This document shows, piece by piece, positions 17,196-24,982 of a stretch of DNA of 28,986 nt. A program made the position numbers and the translations under genes. Numbering within the stretch: the first letter of the stretch is position 1; every line of letters starts with the position of its first letter. The notes under the pieces are model-generated. The model was not told where the DNA came from, did no database searches, and saw nothing but the letters and a program-made list of their open reading frames with translations. This DNA is from Paulinella micropora (lineage: Eukaryota > Cercozoa > Imbricatea > Euglyphida): NCBI GenBank assembly GCA_009731375.1, contig BJOX01000144.1, positions 868,579 through 897,564 of the forward strand, in the 5' to 3' direction.

Positions 17196-18452
17196 ATGAG
17201 CCACCAACGAAATTTAGTCGCACAAGATGATGGAGGGAATTTTGTTAATTTGAAATGCGGAACTTATGGAGAACTAAAAACAAAATTAACAGATGACAAC
17301 TTGACAGCATTTGGTGAAATATCCACAGCACAATACACACCAATTATTCAAGAGACATTTATGTATAACGTAAATTCTGCTAAATGGGATAGTGCTATTA
17401 TTAATTCTACTGTTGAAATGAAGAATTCAATGGCTAGCATATCAACAACTGCCGTGGCAGGGGCTAGCGGATACATTCAATCAAAAAAAATAATTAAGTA
17501 TCGTGCTGGAATGGGAGTGTGTGTAAGATTTACTGCCTTATGGACTACAACGGAGGCTAATGGTGCTCAATATCTTTCGGCAGTGGGATTAGGTGATAGT
17601 GCTTTTACAGATGGTTTCTTCTTTGGTAAAGAAAATGGAGTAATGAAAATATATCACAACCGAGGAGGAGCGACTATTAATGCTTATTCGCAAACAGCTT
17701 GGAATATTGATAAGGCGGACGGGAAAACATACTTACCCGCAATTGATTTTACGAAGTGTAATGTTTTTCAAATTAAGTTTCAGTATTTAGGGTTTGGTCA
17801 AGTATCTTTTTATATTGAAAATCCAAATACGGGAGATTTTCAAATGGTTCACGCCATTCGTTATGCTAACACACAAACTTTAACAACACTGAATAATACT
17901 ACTCTACCTTTTTCAACCTATATAGCAAATGTTGGTGCTGTTGTAGCAGTCCAAAATATTAAAGTCGCTAGTGTTGGATGCTTCATTGAAGGAACAGAAA
18001 TTATAAGAGGTATTCCTTTTATTTATGAAAGAACCGCCAATGCGACCAATGCTGTTGCCCACGTTTTTACAATGAGAAATAATGCGACTACGGGAGGTGG
18101 TGCTCTTACAAATTATAGCATAGTTTATCCGCGACGATTAACTATCTTAAATACTGACTCTAAGACTAGTTGTATCATTAAAGTAATGAAAAATGCTACT
18201 CTGACTGGTGCCGTCTATGCTGAAAATAATGCTAATACAAGTCTGGTTTCGTTTGATACTACCGCGACAGTGGCTAATGGGAATACCATAGCGGTCATCT
18301 TTGTAAATTTGAGTAGTGCTGAGACTGTTAATCTAAATGATTATGATTTGGACGATATGCTACCAGGGGAAAGATTAACTATAACATGGCAAGCAACATC
18401 TGCTCAAACGATAAGTATTCAGTATGCTTTAACTTGGATTGAAGACCCATAG
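17196..18452 (+). CDS. Putative receptor-binding/lectin-like fibre protein
   Basis: 418 aa, intact. An N-terminal 60 residues could anchor it. A middle beta-rich domain (residues about 60-270) contains VCVRFTALWTT, FFFGKENGVMKIYHNRGG, FQIKFQYLGFGQVSFYIENP and MVHAIRYANT, a pattern seen in concanavalin-like domains of phage and large-virus surface proteins. A Ser/Thr/Asn-rich second beta domain (residues about 275-418) ends with TISIQYALTWIEDP. Codon use and composition match the capsid genes. Its position after the major capsid gene, with a capsid-type leader hairpin, suggests a late virion protein. The specific ligand is unknown. Confidence 0.7.
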   Translation: MSHQRNLVAQDDGGNFVNLKCGTYGELKTKLTDDNLTAFGEISTAQYTPIIQETFMYNVNSAKWDSAIINSTVEMKNSMASISTTAVAGASGYIQSKKIIKYRAGMGVCVRFTALWTTTEANGAQYLSAVGLGDSAFTDGFFFGKENGVMKIYHNRGGATINAYSQTAWNIDKADGKTYLPAIDFTKCNVFQIKFQYLGFGQVSFYIENPNTGDFQMVHAIRYANTQTLTTLNNTTLPFSTYIANVGAVVAVQNIKVASVGCFIEGTEIIRGIPFIYERTANATNAVAHVFTMRNNATTGGGALTNYSIVYPRRLTILNTDSKTSCIIKVMKNATLTGAVYAENNANTSLVSFDTTATVANGNTIAVIFVNLSSAETVNLNDYDLDDMLPGERLTITWQATSAQTISIQYALTWIEDP

Positions 18453-18500
18453 ATTATTTTTAGAAATATTTATTTTTCCAATAGTATAGAGTGCTATACA

Positions 18501-18689
18501 ATGTCGTGTAAAGAGTGCGAAAAAAAAGATGAATTAACTGCTACGGTTGATAACTACCAATTCTGCGATGAAACTTGTGCTATCGCATACTTTACAAAAA
18601 ATGAAGATGATGTTAGACGGGAAAACTTAATTAAGTTCTTTACAAATGCTAAGAAAGCCCGCGAGGAAAGCGAAAAAAAAGAAACGTAA
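18501..18689 (+). CDS. Small zinc-binding protein
   Basis: 62 aa. Two Cys pairs (CKEC at residues 3-6 and C.ETC at 22-26) form a likely four-Cys zinc site of MYM/treble-clef type, followed by a charged helix (RRENLIKFFTNAKKAREE). It ends 5 bases before the convergent minus-strand ORF. Function is unknown; small zinc-ribbon proteins are frequent in this virus group. Confidence 0.65.
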   Translation: MSCKECEKKDELTATVDNYQFCDETCAIAYFTKNEDDVRRENLIKFFTNAKKAREESEKKET

Positions 18690-18694
18690 AAGCA

Positions 18695-18973
18695 TTAAAT
18701 CAAATACTTCTTCAATTCAGCCGTATTTCGGCACCACGGCTGACGAACTAACCATTCAATATACGGCTTGTCAATCTTTGCGATATCATCAAACTTCTTT
18801 CCGCGGTATTTGCCGAATTGAAAAGTGTCCTTCGGTTGTGTATTTCTCATTTCTTCAATCGCTTTTATTTCGTCGTGTATTACCTTTTGGACATCTTCCA
18901 ACGAGAAGGATTTTTTTTCGCCTTCAATGGAAAGTTTTTGGAACTTCTCGCACAGTCTTGTTAGGGTGGACAT
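18695..18973 (-). CDS. ExoX C-terminal-like small protein (putative quorum of nuclease-associated domain)
   Basis: 92 aa, minus strand. The C-terminal half has FQFGKYRGKKFDDIAKIDKP followed by YIEWLVRQPW, the pattern of the C-terminal domain of exodeoxyribonuclease X-like proteins and related putative DNA-binding modules. The exonuclease domain itself is absent. The N-terminal half is a charged helix. It is divergent from the lipase gene with a short AT-rich spacer (18974..19030). The role is probably DNA-related, but only the domain resemblance supports this. Confidence 0.7.
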   Translation of the reverse strand: MSTLTRLCEKFQKLSIEGEKKSFSLEDVQKVIHDEIKAIEEMRNTQPKDTFQFGKYRGKKFDDIAKIDKPYIEWLVRQPWCRNTAELKKYLI

Positions 18974-19030
18974 AGTAGGGTGTATATAGTAGGGTAATAT
19001 AAAAAAATAAAAAATAAATAATTATATAGA

Positions 19031-19741
19031 ATGAGTGAGTGGATAAAGTTCGTTAAGGCTTACTCCGCTAAGCATAATATAACCTATGGTGAAGCATTGA
19101 AAAAGGCTGGTAATGCATACAGGAAACAAAAGGGAGGTAGTGCTGAGTTATCAGAGGATGTCTATTTGTCTTCGTCGGATAGAAAGGGTGCTGACGGATG
19201 GAAACCAGTTGCGAGCAAAGAAAAATCAACCGTGTATGAAAAAGATGGAATTGACCTTCCAGGCCAAGCTGGCTTTCAGCCACGCAAAGCGATTGTGGTA
19301 TTTAGGGGAAGTGCGGATAAGCGAGACTTACTCACAGATGTCGCATTAGTAAAGGGAGTATTAAAAAGAACTCCGAGATATAAAGAAGAGCAGAAGTTGG
19401 TCAATGAAGTCATAAAGAAATATGGTAAGGATAATGTAGAGCTGACGGGTCATTCACTAGGTGGCACGATAGCAAAAGACCTGAGCCGACAAACGGGTGT
19501 AAGTGCGATCACATACAATAAAGGCAGTAGCACGAGAGACCTCATTGACCGAGTAGCTACAAGAGTAAATCCAAAAGGTAAGCGGGCGAAGACTGCGAAG
19601 CTGACCACGAACTACCGAACCGCATTTGACCCCGTATCATTGTTAGGGGCTACGGCTGTAAATACTAAGTTAGTGAAACCAAAAAAAGGAATTCATACAA
19701 TAAGAAGCTTCAAGGGTAGTGGCAAAAAGGCAAAAAAATAA
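19031..19741 (+). CDS. Class 3 lipase-like alpha/beta hydrolase with capsid-type N-terminal leader
   Basis: 236 aa, intact. The nucleophile elbow is TGHSLGGT (Ser142), and a plausible Asp200 (FDPVSLLG) and His222 (GIHTIRSF) complete the triad in the right order. Substrate strand IVVFRGSADKRD matches the oxyanion region of class 3 lipases. The first 36 residues (WIKFVKAYSAKHNITYGEAL..) resemble short helical leaders found in capsid-associated proteins of large DNA viruses and end in QKGG at 33-36. This suggests packaging into the virion and cleavage by the element's protease. By analogy with virion phospholipases it could help membrane passage; that is inference. Confidence 0.85.
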   Translation: MSEWIKFVKAYSAKHNITYGEALKKAGNAYRKQKGGSAELSEDVYLSSSDRKGADGWKPVASKEKSTVYEKDGIDLPGQAGFQPRKAIVVFRGSADKRDLLTDVALVKGVLKRTPRYKEEQKLVNEVIKKYGKDNVELTGHSLGGTIAKDLSRQTGVSAITYNKGSSTRDLIDRVATRVNPKGKRAKTAKLTTNYRTAFDPVSLLGATAVNTKLVKPKKGIHTIRSFKGSGKKAKK

Positions 19742-19755
19742 ATTTTCTGTCATTA

Positions 19756-19810
19756 GAAAGGGGAAACCCCTTTCGAACCCCACCGCGGGGTTGTAGGGGC
19801 TTGCCCCTAC
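19756..19810. repeat. GC-rich palindromic repeat between lipase and polymerase 3' ends
   Basis: Three stems: GAAAGGGG-AAA-CCCCTTTC, AACCCCACCGCGGGGTT and GTAGGGGCTTGCCCCTAC. It fills the space between two convergent stop codons (19741 plus, 19813 minus). It is closely related to 12671..12726. Confidence 0.88.
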
Positions 19811-19812
19811 AT

Positions 19813-22800
19813 TTAGTATCCAAACGGTCTTGTTTCAATCGCATTATCAACAATACCTATAATATTTCTTTTAGTGTAAGTAAAGCTGAATATTTTTTCT
19901 AAGTATTCGCTCGTTATTTTTTTCTGTTGCTTGTCTCTTGTTATCTTGCTGTTCTCTACAATAACAACTTTACCAGATTTTTCAATTCGTTTAGCAATCA
20001 ATTTTTCTTCCTGAGTTTTAAGCAACTCTAACAATTCATTCTTGCCGTTCTCAATAAGGTCGTTGTTTTTAATTCCAAGTCCGCAACTAATGACACTTAA
20101 CATATTTGGTAAATTTAATGATTTATTGTTTTCATAATTCATACTAAAGCCTTTGACTTTCATACTTGCTTTGCCGTTATCTAAGACATATCCATAACAC
20201 TTTGGTCCGCCTCCGATAAAGGTCATAATCTTTGCTCCGTGTAGTTCGTCCGTCCATTCGCCTAACAACTTACCCGTTTTCACATCTGTTTCGCCTTTCG
20301 TTAAGTCTGTTGTGTATATGACACTGTCGGTATCGTGGTATAGAACTCTGTTGTCTAGTTTGTCCATCATCTCATATAGTCTAATCCTCGCGTGGCAAGT
20401 CGTAAATAAAGCAACTACAATATTTGTTTTTACGGGGTCGCTTACCGCATCTTGTTTAAGGTCATAACTCGCTTCTATTATTTTGTCGTTTATAATATTT
20501 ATGTTTATGTTATCAACTGACTTATCATTCATTAACTTGTATAAGGTATCTTTGTCTTTAATCATTTTGTTTTGAGTTTTGTTTTGCTTTTCACCAAACT
20601 TGCCCCACAGACTATTCAAGCACAACTTAGCAACCGCTCGCCGTCCTGGGTTTTCTTCTATCTTGTTTTCGTCCATCTTAATTCCCATTTTAATTTCCAT
20701 ACTGTCAATGTAGATTCTTTTTTGTTCCTGTGTAATACAACCATCTGGATATCCGCTTGACTCTTGTTTAACCTTTAAGAAAGTTTTTATGTAATCTTTG
20801 AACAGGCTACTGCTCTGCTCCTTCCAGTGCCATACTTCATATACCTTAATCAACTTATAGCCTTTGTCTAAGGCCTTGTAGATTTCGGGTGTTGCCCAAG
20901 TGCCTGTTATTGCTCGCTCGTTATCGGTGTGCTTACATTCGGTTTTCTGTTCAGTCATTCCGCACTTGTCGCATAAGTAATACATAAGCTTACTTCTATC
21001 CGCCTTAGGTAAAACGGGGTGTAGTAATTTTCTCGGCGGTAGCATCTTAACCTTAGACACTCCGAAATATTCTCTGTTTATGATTTTGTTTTTCATATCG
21101 CAGGGGACTTCGTCCCCCGCACCCCCTCCGTTGGGGTTGTAGGGGCTTGCCCCTACATTGTTCGGTCGTATGATTTCGTGGTGTCCGCTAGGGTAGGGGT
21201 CATAATACATCACGGTCGGATATAATCCAGATACATCAATGTAGTTCGCATATTCATTGTTGTTTCTTGACTTCCAATACAATGTTAGAGCATCCGTTCT
21301 ATCCCCAAACATTGCCTCTCGCGGGTTCAGTCCTTCNNNNNNNNNNCGTAATTCGTTCGATCGTATCTTCCGCTAGGGTTTCACTTGTTTTCATTAATCT
21401 CCATTCACATTCCCATATACTTATTATTTTGCTTACTTGTTTGCTTAGGTCTTTTTCTCGTCTCATTGTTGCCTTGTATAGTTCGCCCATCGTTTCATTC
21501 TTCTTAGTATTGATTGTATTTCTATTAAAGCACTTTGGACATCCGTGCCAGAAACATCCGTGAAATTCGTAAGCGGTTTTGTTCTTCTCATCCCAGCCNN
21601 NNNNNNNNGTCTTTTCGTCCCAGCCATCTACATAAACATTTGATTGCCCTAAGTTAAACATTTTCTCATTACCATTGAATGCGAGTTTGATATCCGTTTG
21701 GTCTAACCTGCTTCTGTAAGCTATCCATTTAACACAAGCCCGAGAGGTTATCCTGTTTTGCTTTTCCGCCTTCAACACAGCAATTGAATTCTCAGGCATA
21801 AACTTAGCCCGATACAAAGCCATAACACAACTCGCAATAGTTGTATATTGAAACGGGTCAATACCGAATTCAAGAAACTGCTTTCTGAAATCCATACATC
21901 CCCTTCTCAAAATATCAACATCGCTATGACAGTATTCCGCGATTTCCTTCTGCATATCAAATGTGCTATTTCTTTGGCTTTCATACCATTCTAAAAATTC
22001 CGCCCTTTTCTTATCTTTCATCGTGTCGTAGCCGTAGTGCTTCTTATGAGGCATAACACCAACATAATTTTTATTTTTGTCCGTATTGAAGAAGTGAGGG
22101 AAGAAGCATTTTTTAAGTTCTTTCAATCCGAATGTTTTAGGAAAATCAGCCATATGCATAGTCAAGAAACTGAGACTATCAATGAAACGGTATTTCTTCA
22201 AAGTCATCATCATTATCTTACCACCCTGGTAAATGACAAATGGAGCCTGTCCGTTATCCACTAACCATTTAAGAATAAACTGACAGTCATATCCGCGACT
22301 GTTATGAGCAATAAATGTAAAGCCGTTGTGCTTAGGTTCAAAAGCCCATTTACAGAAATCATCAATGTTCTTATGGATAACTGGTGGCTCCTTAGCATCG
22401 TAATACTGACTTTCAGAATGATTAACAATGTGCTCGCCCGTATCCTGTGTCGCTTCAAAGTCAAAGAATATGTATTTCTCTGAAAAAGGTAATATGTCTT
22501 TCTTCACGATTTCACATTGGTGTTCAAGTGGTTTCAGTTCCTTACAATTACGGCATTTCGCATAACCGCACTTGTGCTCGTTTTTCTTTCTGTAATTAAG
22601 TCCGCACGTAAGACATTTTGCTTTGATATCGCAGTTCGTCCTCTTGTGATTATTGAAACAGACAGTATTTGGAAACTTTCTATTACACGAATAGCAATCA
22701 GTCCAATTGCTTCTATCGTTAATACCATTACAGCCTTTGGTTTCGCAGATATTACATTTAGCTTCGCAGGCGTGTCGCTTTTGAAATCCTCTTAGACATA

Positions 22801-23913
22801 TTTCACAGAAGTTTTCTTTACTTACCATAGATTTCATATTAGTTATGGCATCGTAGTGGTTCTCTGTCTTAAGTATGTAAAGGTTAGTAAGTCGCTCGCC
22901 ATTTTCATTAAGCAGGTCCGTCTTATAAACAATCTTGTCAGGAAATTCAACAATAACCAGATTGTATTTAATGTGGATAGCAAATGTATTAATTTCAGGA
23001 ATACCGCACACATCGTGAATTACTTTTGCTTCTTCGTGTAGTTTCAAAGCCATCTCCTCCTGTATCTTTCTACCTTTCATAATCTGTGAGTATTTTGTAT
23101 GTTTTTCAATTTTTGCTTTTACTACAACAATTGCTCTGGCCAAGCATATGTTGTCTGTATTATTAATTTGAATTACTCCTCTCTTCTTATATACATCCAG
23201 CTTATTAATTATTTGAAGCCTCGTTCCGCCCGTCTGCATTTCAACAGATTTCAAAACAAACCTAAACTTATCCATATTGGTTCCCTTTTCGTCTGTATAA
23301 AGGTATTCGTTGCTTTGAAATATTGCAGACAATCTTCCTAAAACTTCGCCGACAGAAATCTCGTTAAGTTTTTTCAAACCCGTAGATACTGCTCCATAGT
23401 AATCTACAAACTTGATACTTAGACTAACCATACTTCCCTGTTTCTGTCTTTTGATAAAGTCGTTCAGGATTATCTCAATAAAATTTACTACATCTTCCAT
23501 ACTGAATGAAGTAAAGTTGCCTCTAATCCTAACCCAATACTGGCTTTCATTAATACCCAGNNNNNNNNNNCAACACCCAGAATGTGTTTCTTTCTATCAA
23601 CATGTTTGATTTCGTAGTTAGCATACCGCATTAGGTCTTTCACCCTTTCTTTTCTTTCTCTCACTTTCGCTTCAAACTGTGGAGGTAATGGTGGTGCTAC
23701 TGGAATACCTTGTTTCCGTTCCTCAAAATAAACAGCACCTCTTACTTGGTTCAAGTAATTTTGGGCCGTTGTTGTATCAACCTTATACTTCCTAGTCTTC
23801 GGTATTATATACAGCACATCTTGACCCCTGACCCTTTTGATTTCATAATTAATTTTTTGTTCCCTAAATTTGTCCAACCTATACGTCTTACCGTTGTAAG
23901 TGTGTGTCTCCAT
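19813..23913 (-). CDS. polB: Polinton-type family B DNA polymerase (gapped)
   Basis: About 1,360 aa in three frame segments (23913..23571, 23560..21347, 21336..19813), minus strand. It replicates the element, presumably by protein priming. An N-terminal extension and a Cys/His-rich zinc region (22530..22800) precede the proofreading exonuclease: Exo I FDFEAT (22447..22470), Exo II HNSRGYDCQF (near 22272..22309) and Exo III YCHSDVDIL (near 21902..21938). A GWDEK...FHGCFWHGCPKC segment, characteristic of Polinton polymerases, follows. Polymerase motif A is DVSGLYPTVM (near 21210..21240), B is KLCLNSLWGKFG (near 20590..20635) and C is YHDTDSV (near 20320..20345), with a KVKGFS motif after it. 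All catalytic motifs are present. The breaks coincide with 10-N gaps, so the gene may be intact in reality. A GC-rich palindrome is inserted in frame after motif A. Confidence 0.95.
21100..21156. repeat. GC-rich palindromic repeat inserted in the polymerase gene
   Basis: GCAGGGGACTTCGTCCCCCG, then CACCCCCTCCGTTGGGG, then GTAGGGGCTTGCCCCTAC. On the coding (minus) strand it is read in frame as VGASPYNPNGGGAGDEVP, between motif A and the Cys-containing region. That peptide shares GASP..P..GGG with the copy in the protease fusion. Confidence 0.9.
21337..21346. other. 10-N gap in the polymerase gene
   Basis: The two sides are in different frames although both sides encode family-typical polymerase sequence, so the gap length is nominal. 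Confidence 0.95.
21599..21608. other. 10-N gap in the polymerase gene
   Basis: Both edges encode GWDEK, with two synonymous differences, so the flanking contigs overlap and carry different variants. Confidence 0.95.
23561..23570. other. 10-N gap in the polymerase gene
   Basis: Both edges carry a near-identical short sequence (CTGGGTGTT and CTGGGTATT on the coding strand), again suggesting an unmerged overlap. Confidence 0.95.
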
Positions 23914-24064
23914 TGCAAAGCTACGTTTGCAAAACGTATCTTATATATTGGATAACAAACTTTTTTTGGAAATTAAATAATTATATCAATCGTCTGCCCC
24001 CTCCGTGGTCTGCCGTGTGCTCCCCGTGTCTATATATACGGGGGGCCCTATGTTTAGATGGAAA
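23914..24064. promoter_or_regulatory. Polymerase promoter region with GC-rich remnant and hairpin
   Basis: On the minus strand CCAATATATAAG (23944..23955 region) lies about 40 bases before the polymerase ATG and looks like a TATA box. Further up, CCCCGT...ACGGGG around TATATATA (about 24022..24044) forms a hairpin, and CCCCCTCCGTGG (about 23998) resembles part of the palindromic repeat family. Confidence 0.45.
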
Positions 24065-24358
24065 TTAGGGCAGGGCGGGCGGTGCCTGCGGGACTGGCGG
24101 GGCTGGCAGGGCCGTATGAAATTTTAATTTCATATGTCTTGCTTTGCTACTCCTATTTATTTCAGCTCCGCATTCACACTTGAAAGGAGTCTTCTTCCAA
24201 TTCCTTTTCTTTTCTTTTTTGATTTCTTTTGTTTCCTTATCATAATTAACTTTCCATTCATCATACTTTGGTTTTACTTTTTCATCGTAGTATTTTTTTG
24301 CTTCTTCCATTGCTTGTTCTTGGTTTCTTCGTTTTCCAATACTAAAACTCTTACACAT
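24065..24358 (-). CDS. Small C2H2 zinc-finger-type protein
   Basis: 97 aa, minus strand. Residues 20-55 form a Lys/Glu/Tyr-rich helix. A single finger-like module follows, with Cys pair CECG and His pair in ARHMKLKFH (FKCECGAEINRSSKARHMK). This form is common in small proteins of large DNA viruses and Polintons. The C-terminus is a Pro/Ala tail (PAPPVPQAPPALP) encoded by a GC-rich tract. It is probably nucleic-acid binding. It lies upstream of the polymerase on the same strand and is the last gene before the right TIR. Confidence 0.75.
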   Translation of the reverse strand: MCKSFSIGKRRNQEQAMEEAKKYYDEKVKPKYDEWKVNYDKETKEIKKEKKRNWKKTPFKCECGAEINRSSKARHMKLKFHTALPAPPVPQAPPALP

Positions 24359-24535
24359 CGTTTGATTTCCTTCTCTCTATTGAATTTTTACCATCGGTCT
24401 CTTTTCATTATTCTTTAACATAATACATCCTTTTGAAATTGTAAATCTGCGATTTGACTTTTTGTCAGTGTCGTCGTTTGTCATCCTGTCTGTGTCTTTA
24501 TATTTTAACGGTATTATTTTAAATATTAAATTCAA
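24359..24535. other. AT-rich spacer between last gene and right TIR
   Basis: No gene is seen. It is Thr/Phe-like AT-rich sequence with a short TAACGGTATTATTTTAA stretch that weakly mirrors the AACGGT..AATAAAA repeats just inside the left TIR. Confidence 0.5.
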
Positions 24536-24630
24536 TTGCCATTTTGTCCCGTCCGGGCCGGCCGGTGTGTGTCCCTGGGGGCGGGGGGTGTGTATTGAAA
24601 AAGTGTCTTGTAGTGCGACCCTATACTACT
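24536..24630 (-). repeat. Right terminal inverted repeat
   Basis: Reverse complement of the left TIR with about 16 differences including two small compensating indels by eye. It ends CTATACTACT at 24630. Both GC-rich central parts (ACCCGCC/CCCCCGC and CGGCCC) are shared. Confidence 0.93.
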
Positions 24631-24641
24631 GGAAAGAATGA

Positions 24642-24685
24642 CAAAGACACAAAATACTGCTTGTGGTAGTGCAACGTAACACAAC
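24642..24685 (+). repeat. Short host direct repeat, copy 1
   Basis: AAAGACACAA.ATA.TGCTTGTG.TAGTGCAACGTAACACAA matches 27173..27217 with three or four differences. It may be the end of a nested host transposable element of about 2.5 kb. Confidence 0.6.
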
Positions 24686-24782
24686 ACCTATTTTGTATAA
24701 TTAGTCCGGAACGATCGTGTTGGAGCAAGAATGATTGAATATTGCACAAATTGTCCATATCAGAACCACAACATAGTTTTGT

Positions 24783-24982
24783 GATAATGTCATGTACATT
24801 ATCGCCGAAAGGATCACAACTAGAGTTGTGATCAGTTCTAGAGATTCTCTACCGATACAGAGAGTGAGTAGTAGGTATCGGTAGTATGTTTAGTTATCAT
24901 CACCTCAGATGTTTTAGGAATCAATGATTCCATCGTGTTGTCGTCACTTTTGTTTCCTTCAACACGAAGGAATTACTGATTC
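24783..24982. repeat. Cluster of four stem-loops
   Basis: GATAATGT/ACATTATC (24783..24803); GATCACAACT-AG-AGTTGTGATC, a perfect palindrome (24812..24833); CTACCGATA/TATCGGTAG (24849..24884); and a 23-base inverted repeat with three mismatches (24918..24940 with 24960..24982). They are consecutive and not nested. Confidence 0.75.

Larger units (their letters stand above)
3430..24630. mobile_element. Polinton/Maverick-type self-synthesizing transposon
   Basis: About 21.2 kb bounded by 95-bp imperfect TIRs that begin AGTAGTATAG and end CTATACTACT, matching the AG...CT ends usual for Polintons. It encodes the family's hallmark set: family B DNA polymerase, rve-type integrase, packaging ATPase, Ulp1-like protease, penton-like and major capsid proteins. 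Accessory genes include a fibre with an S74-type chaperone, a lipase, an ExoX-C-like protein and zinc-finger proteins. The size is at the upper end for Polintons. No 6-bp target duplication is visible: ACGTGT lies to the left and GGAAAG to the right. Several genes are frameshifted or gapped, so this copy is probably non-autonomous unless the breaks are sequencing errors. Confidence 0.95.
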
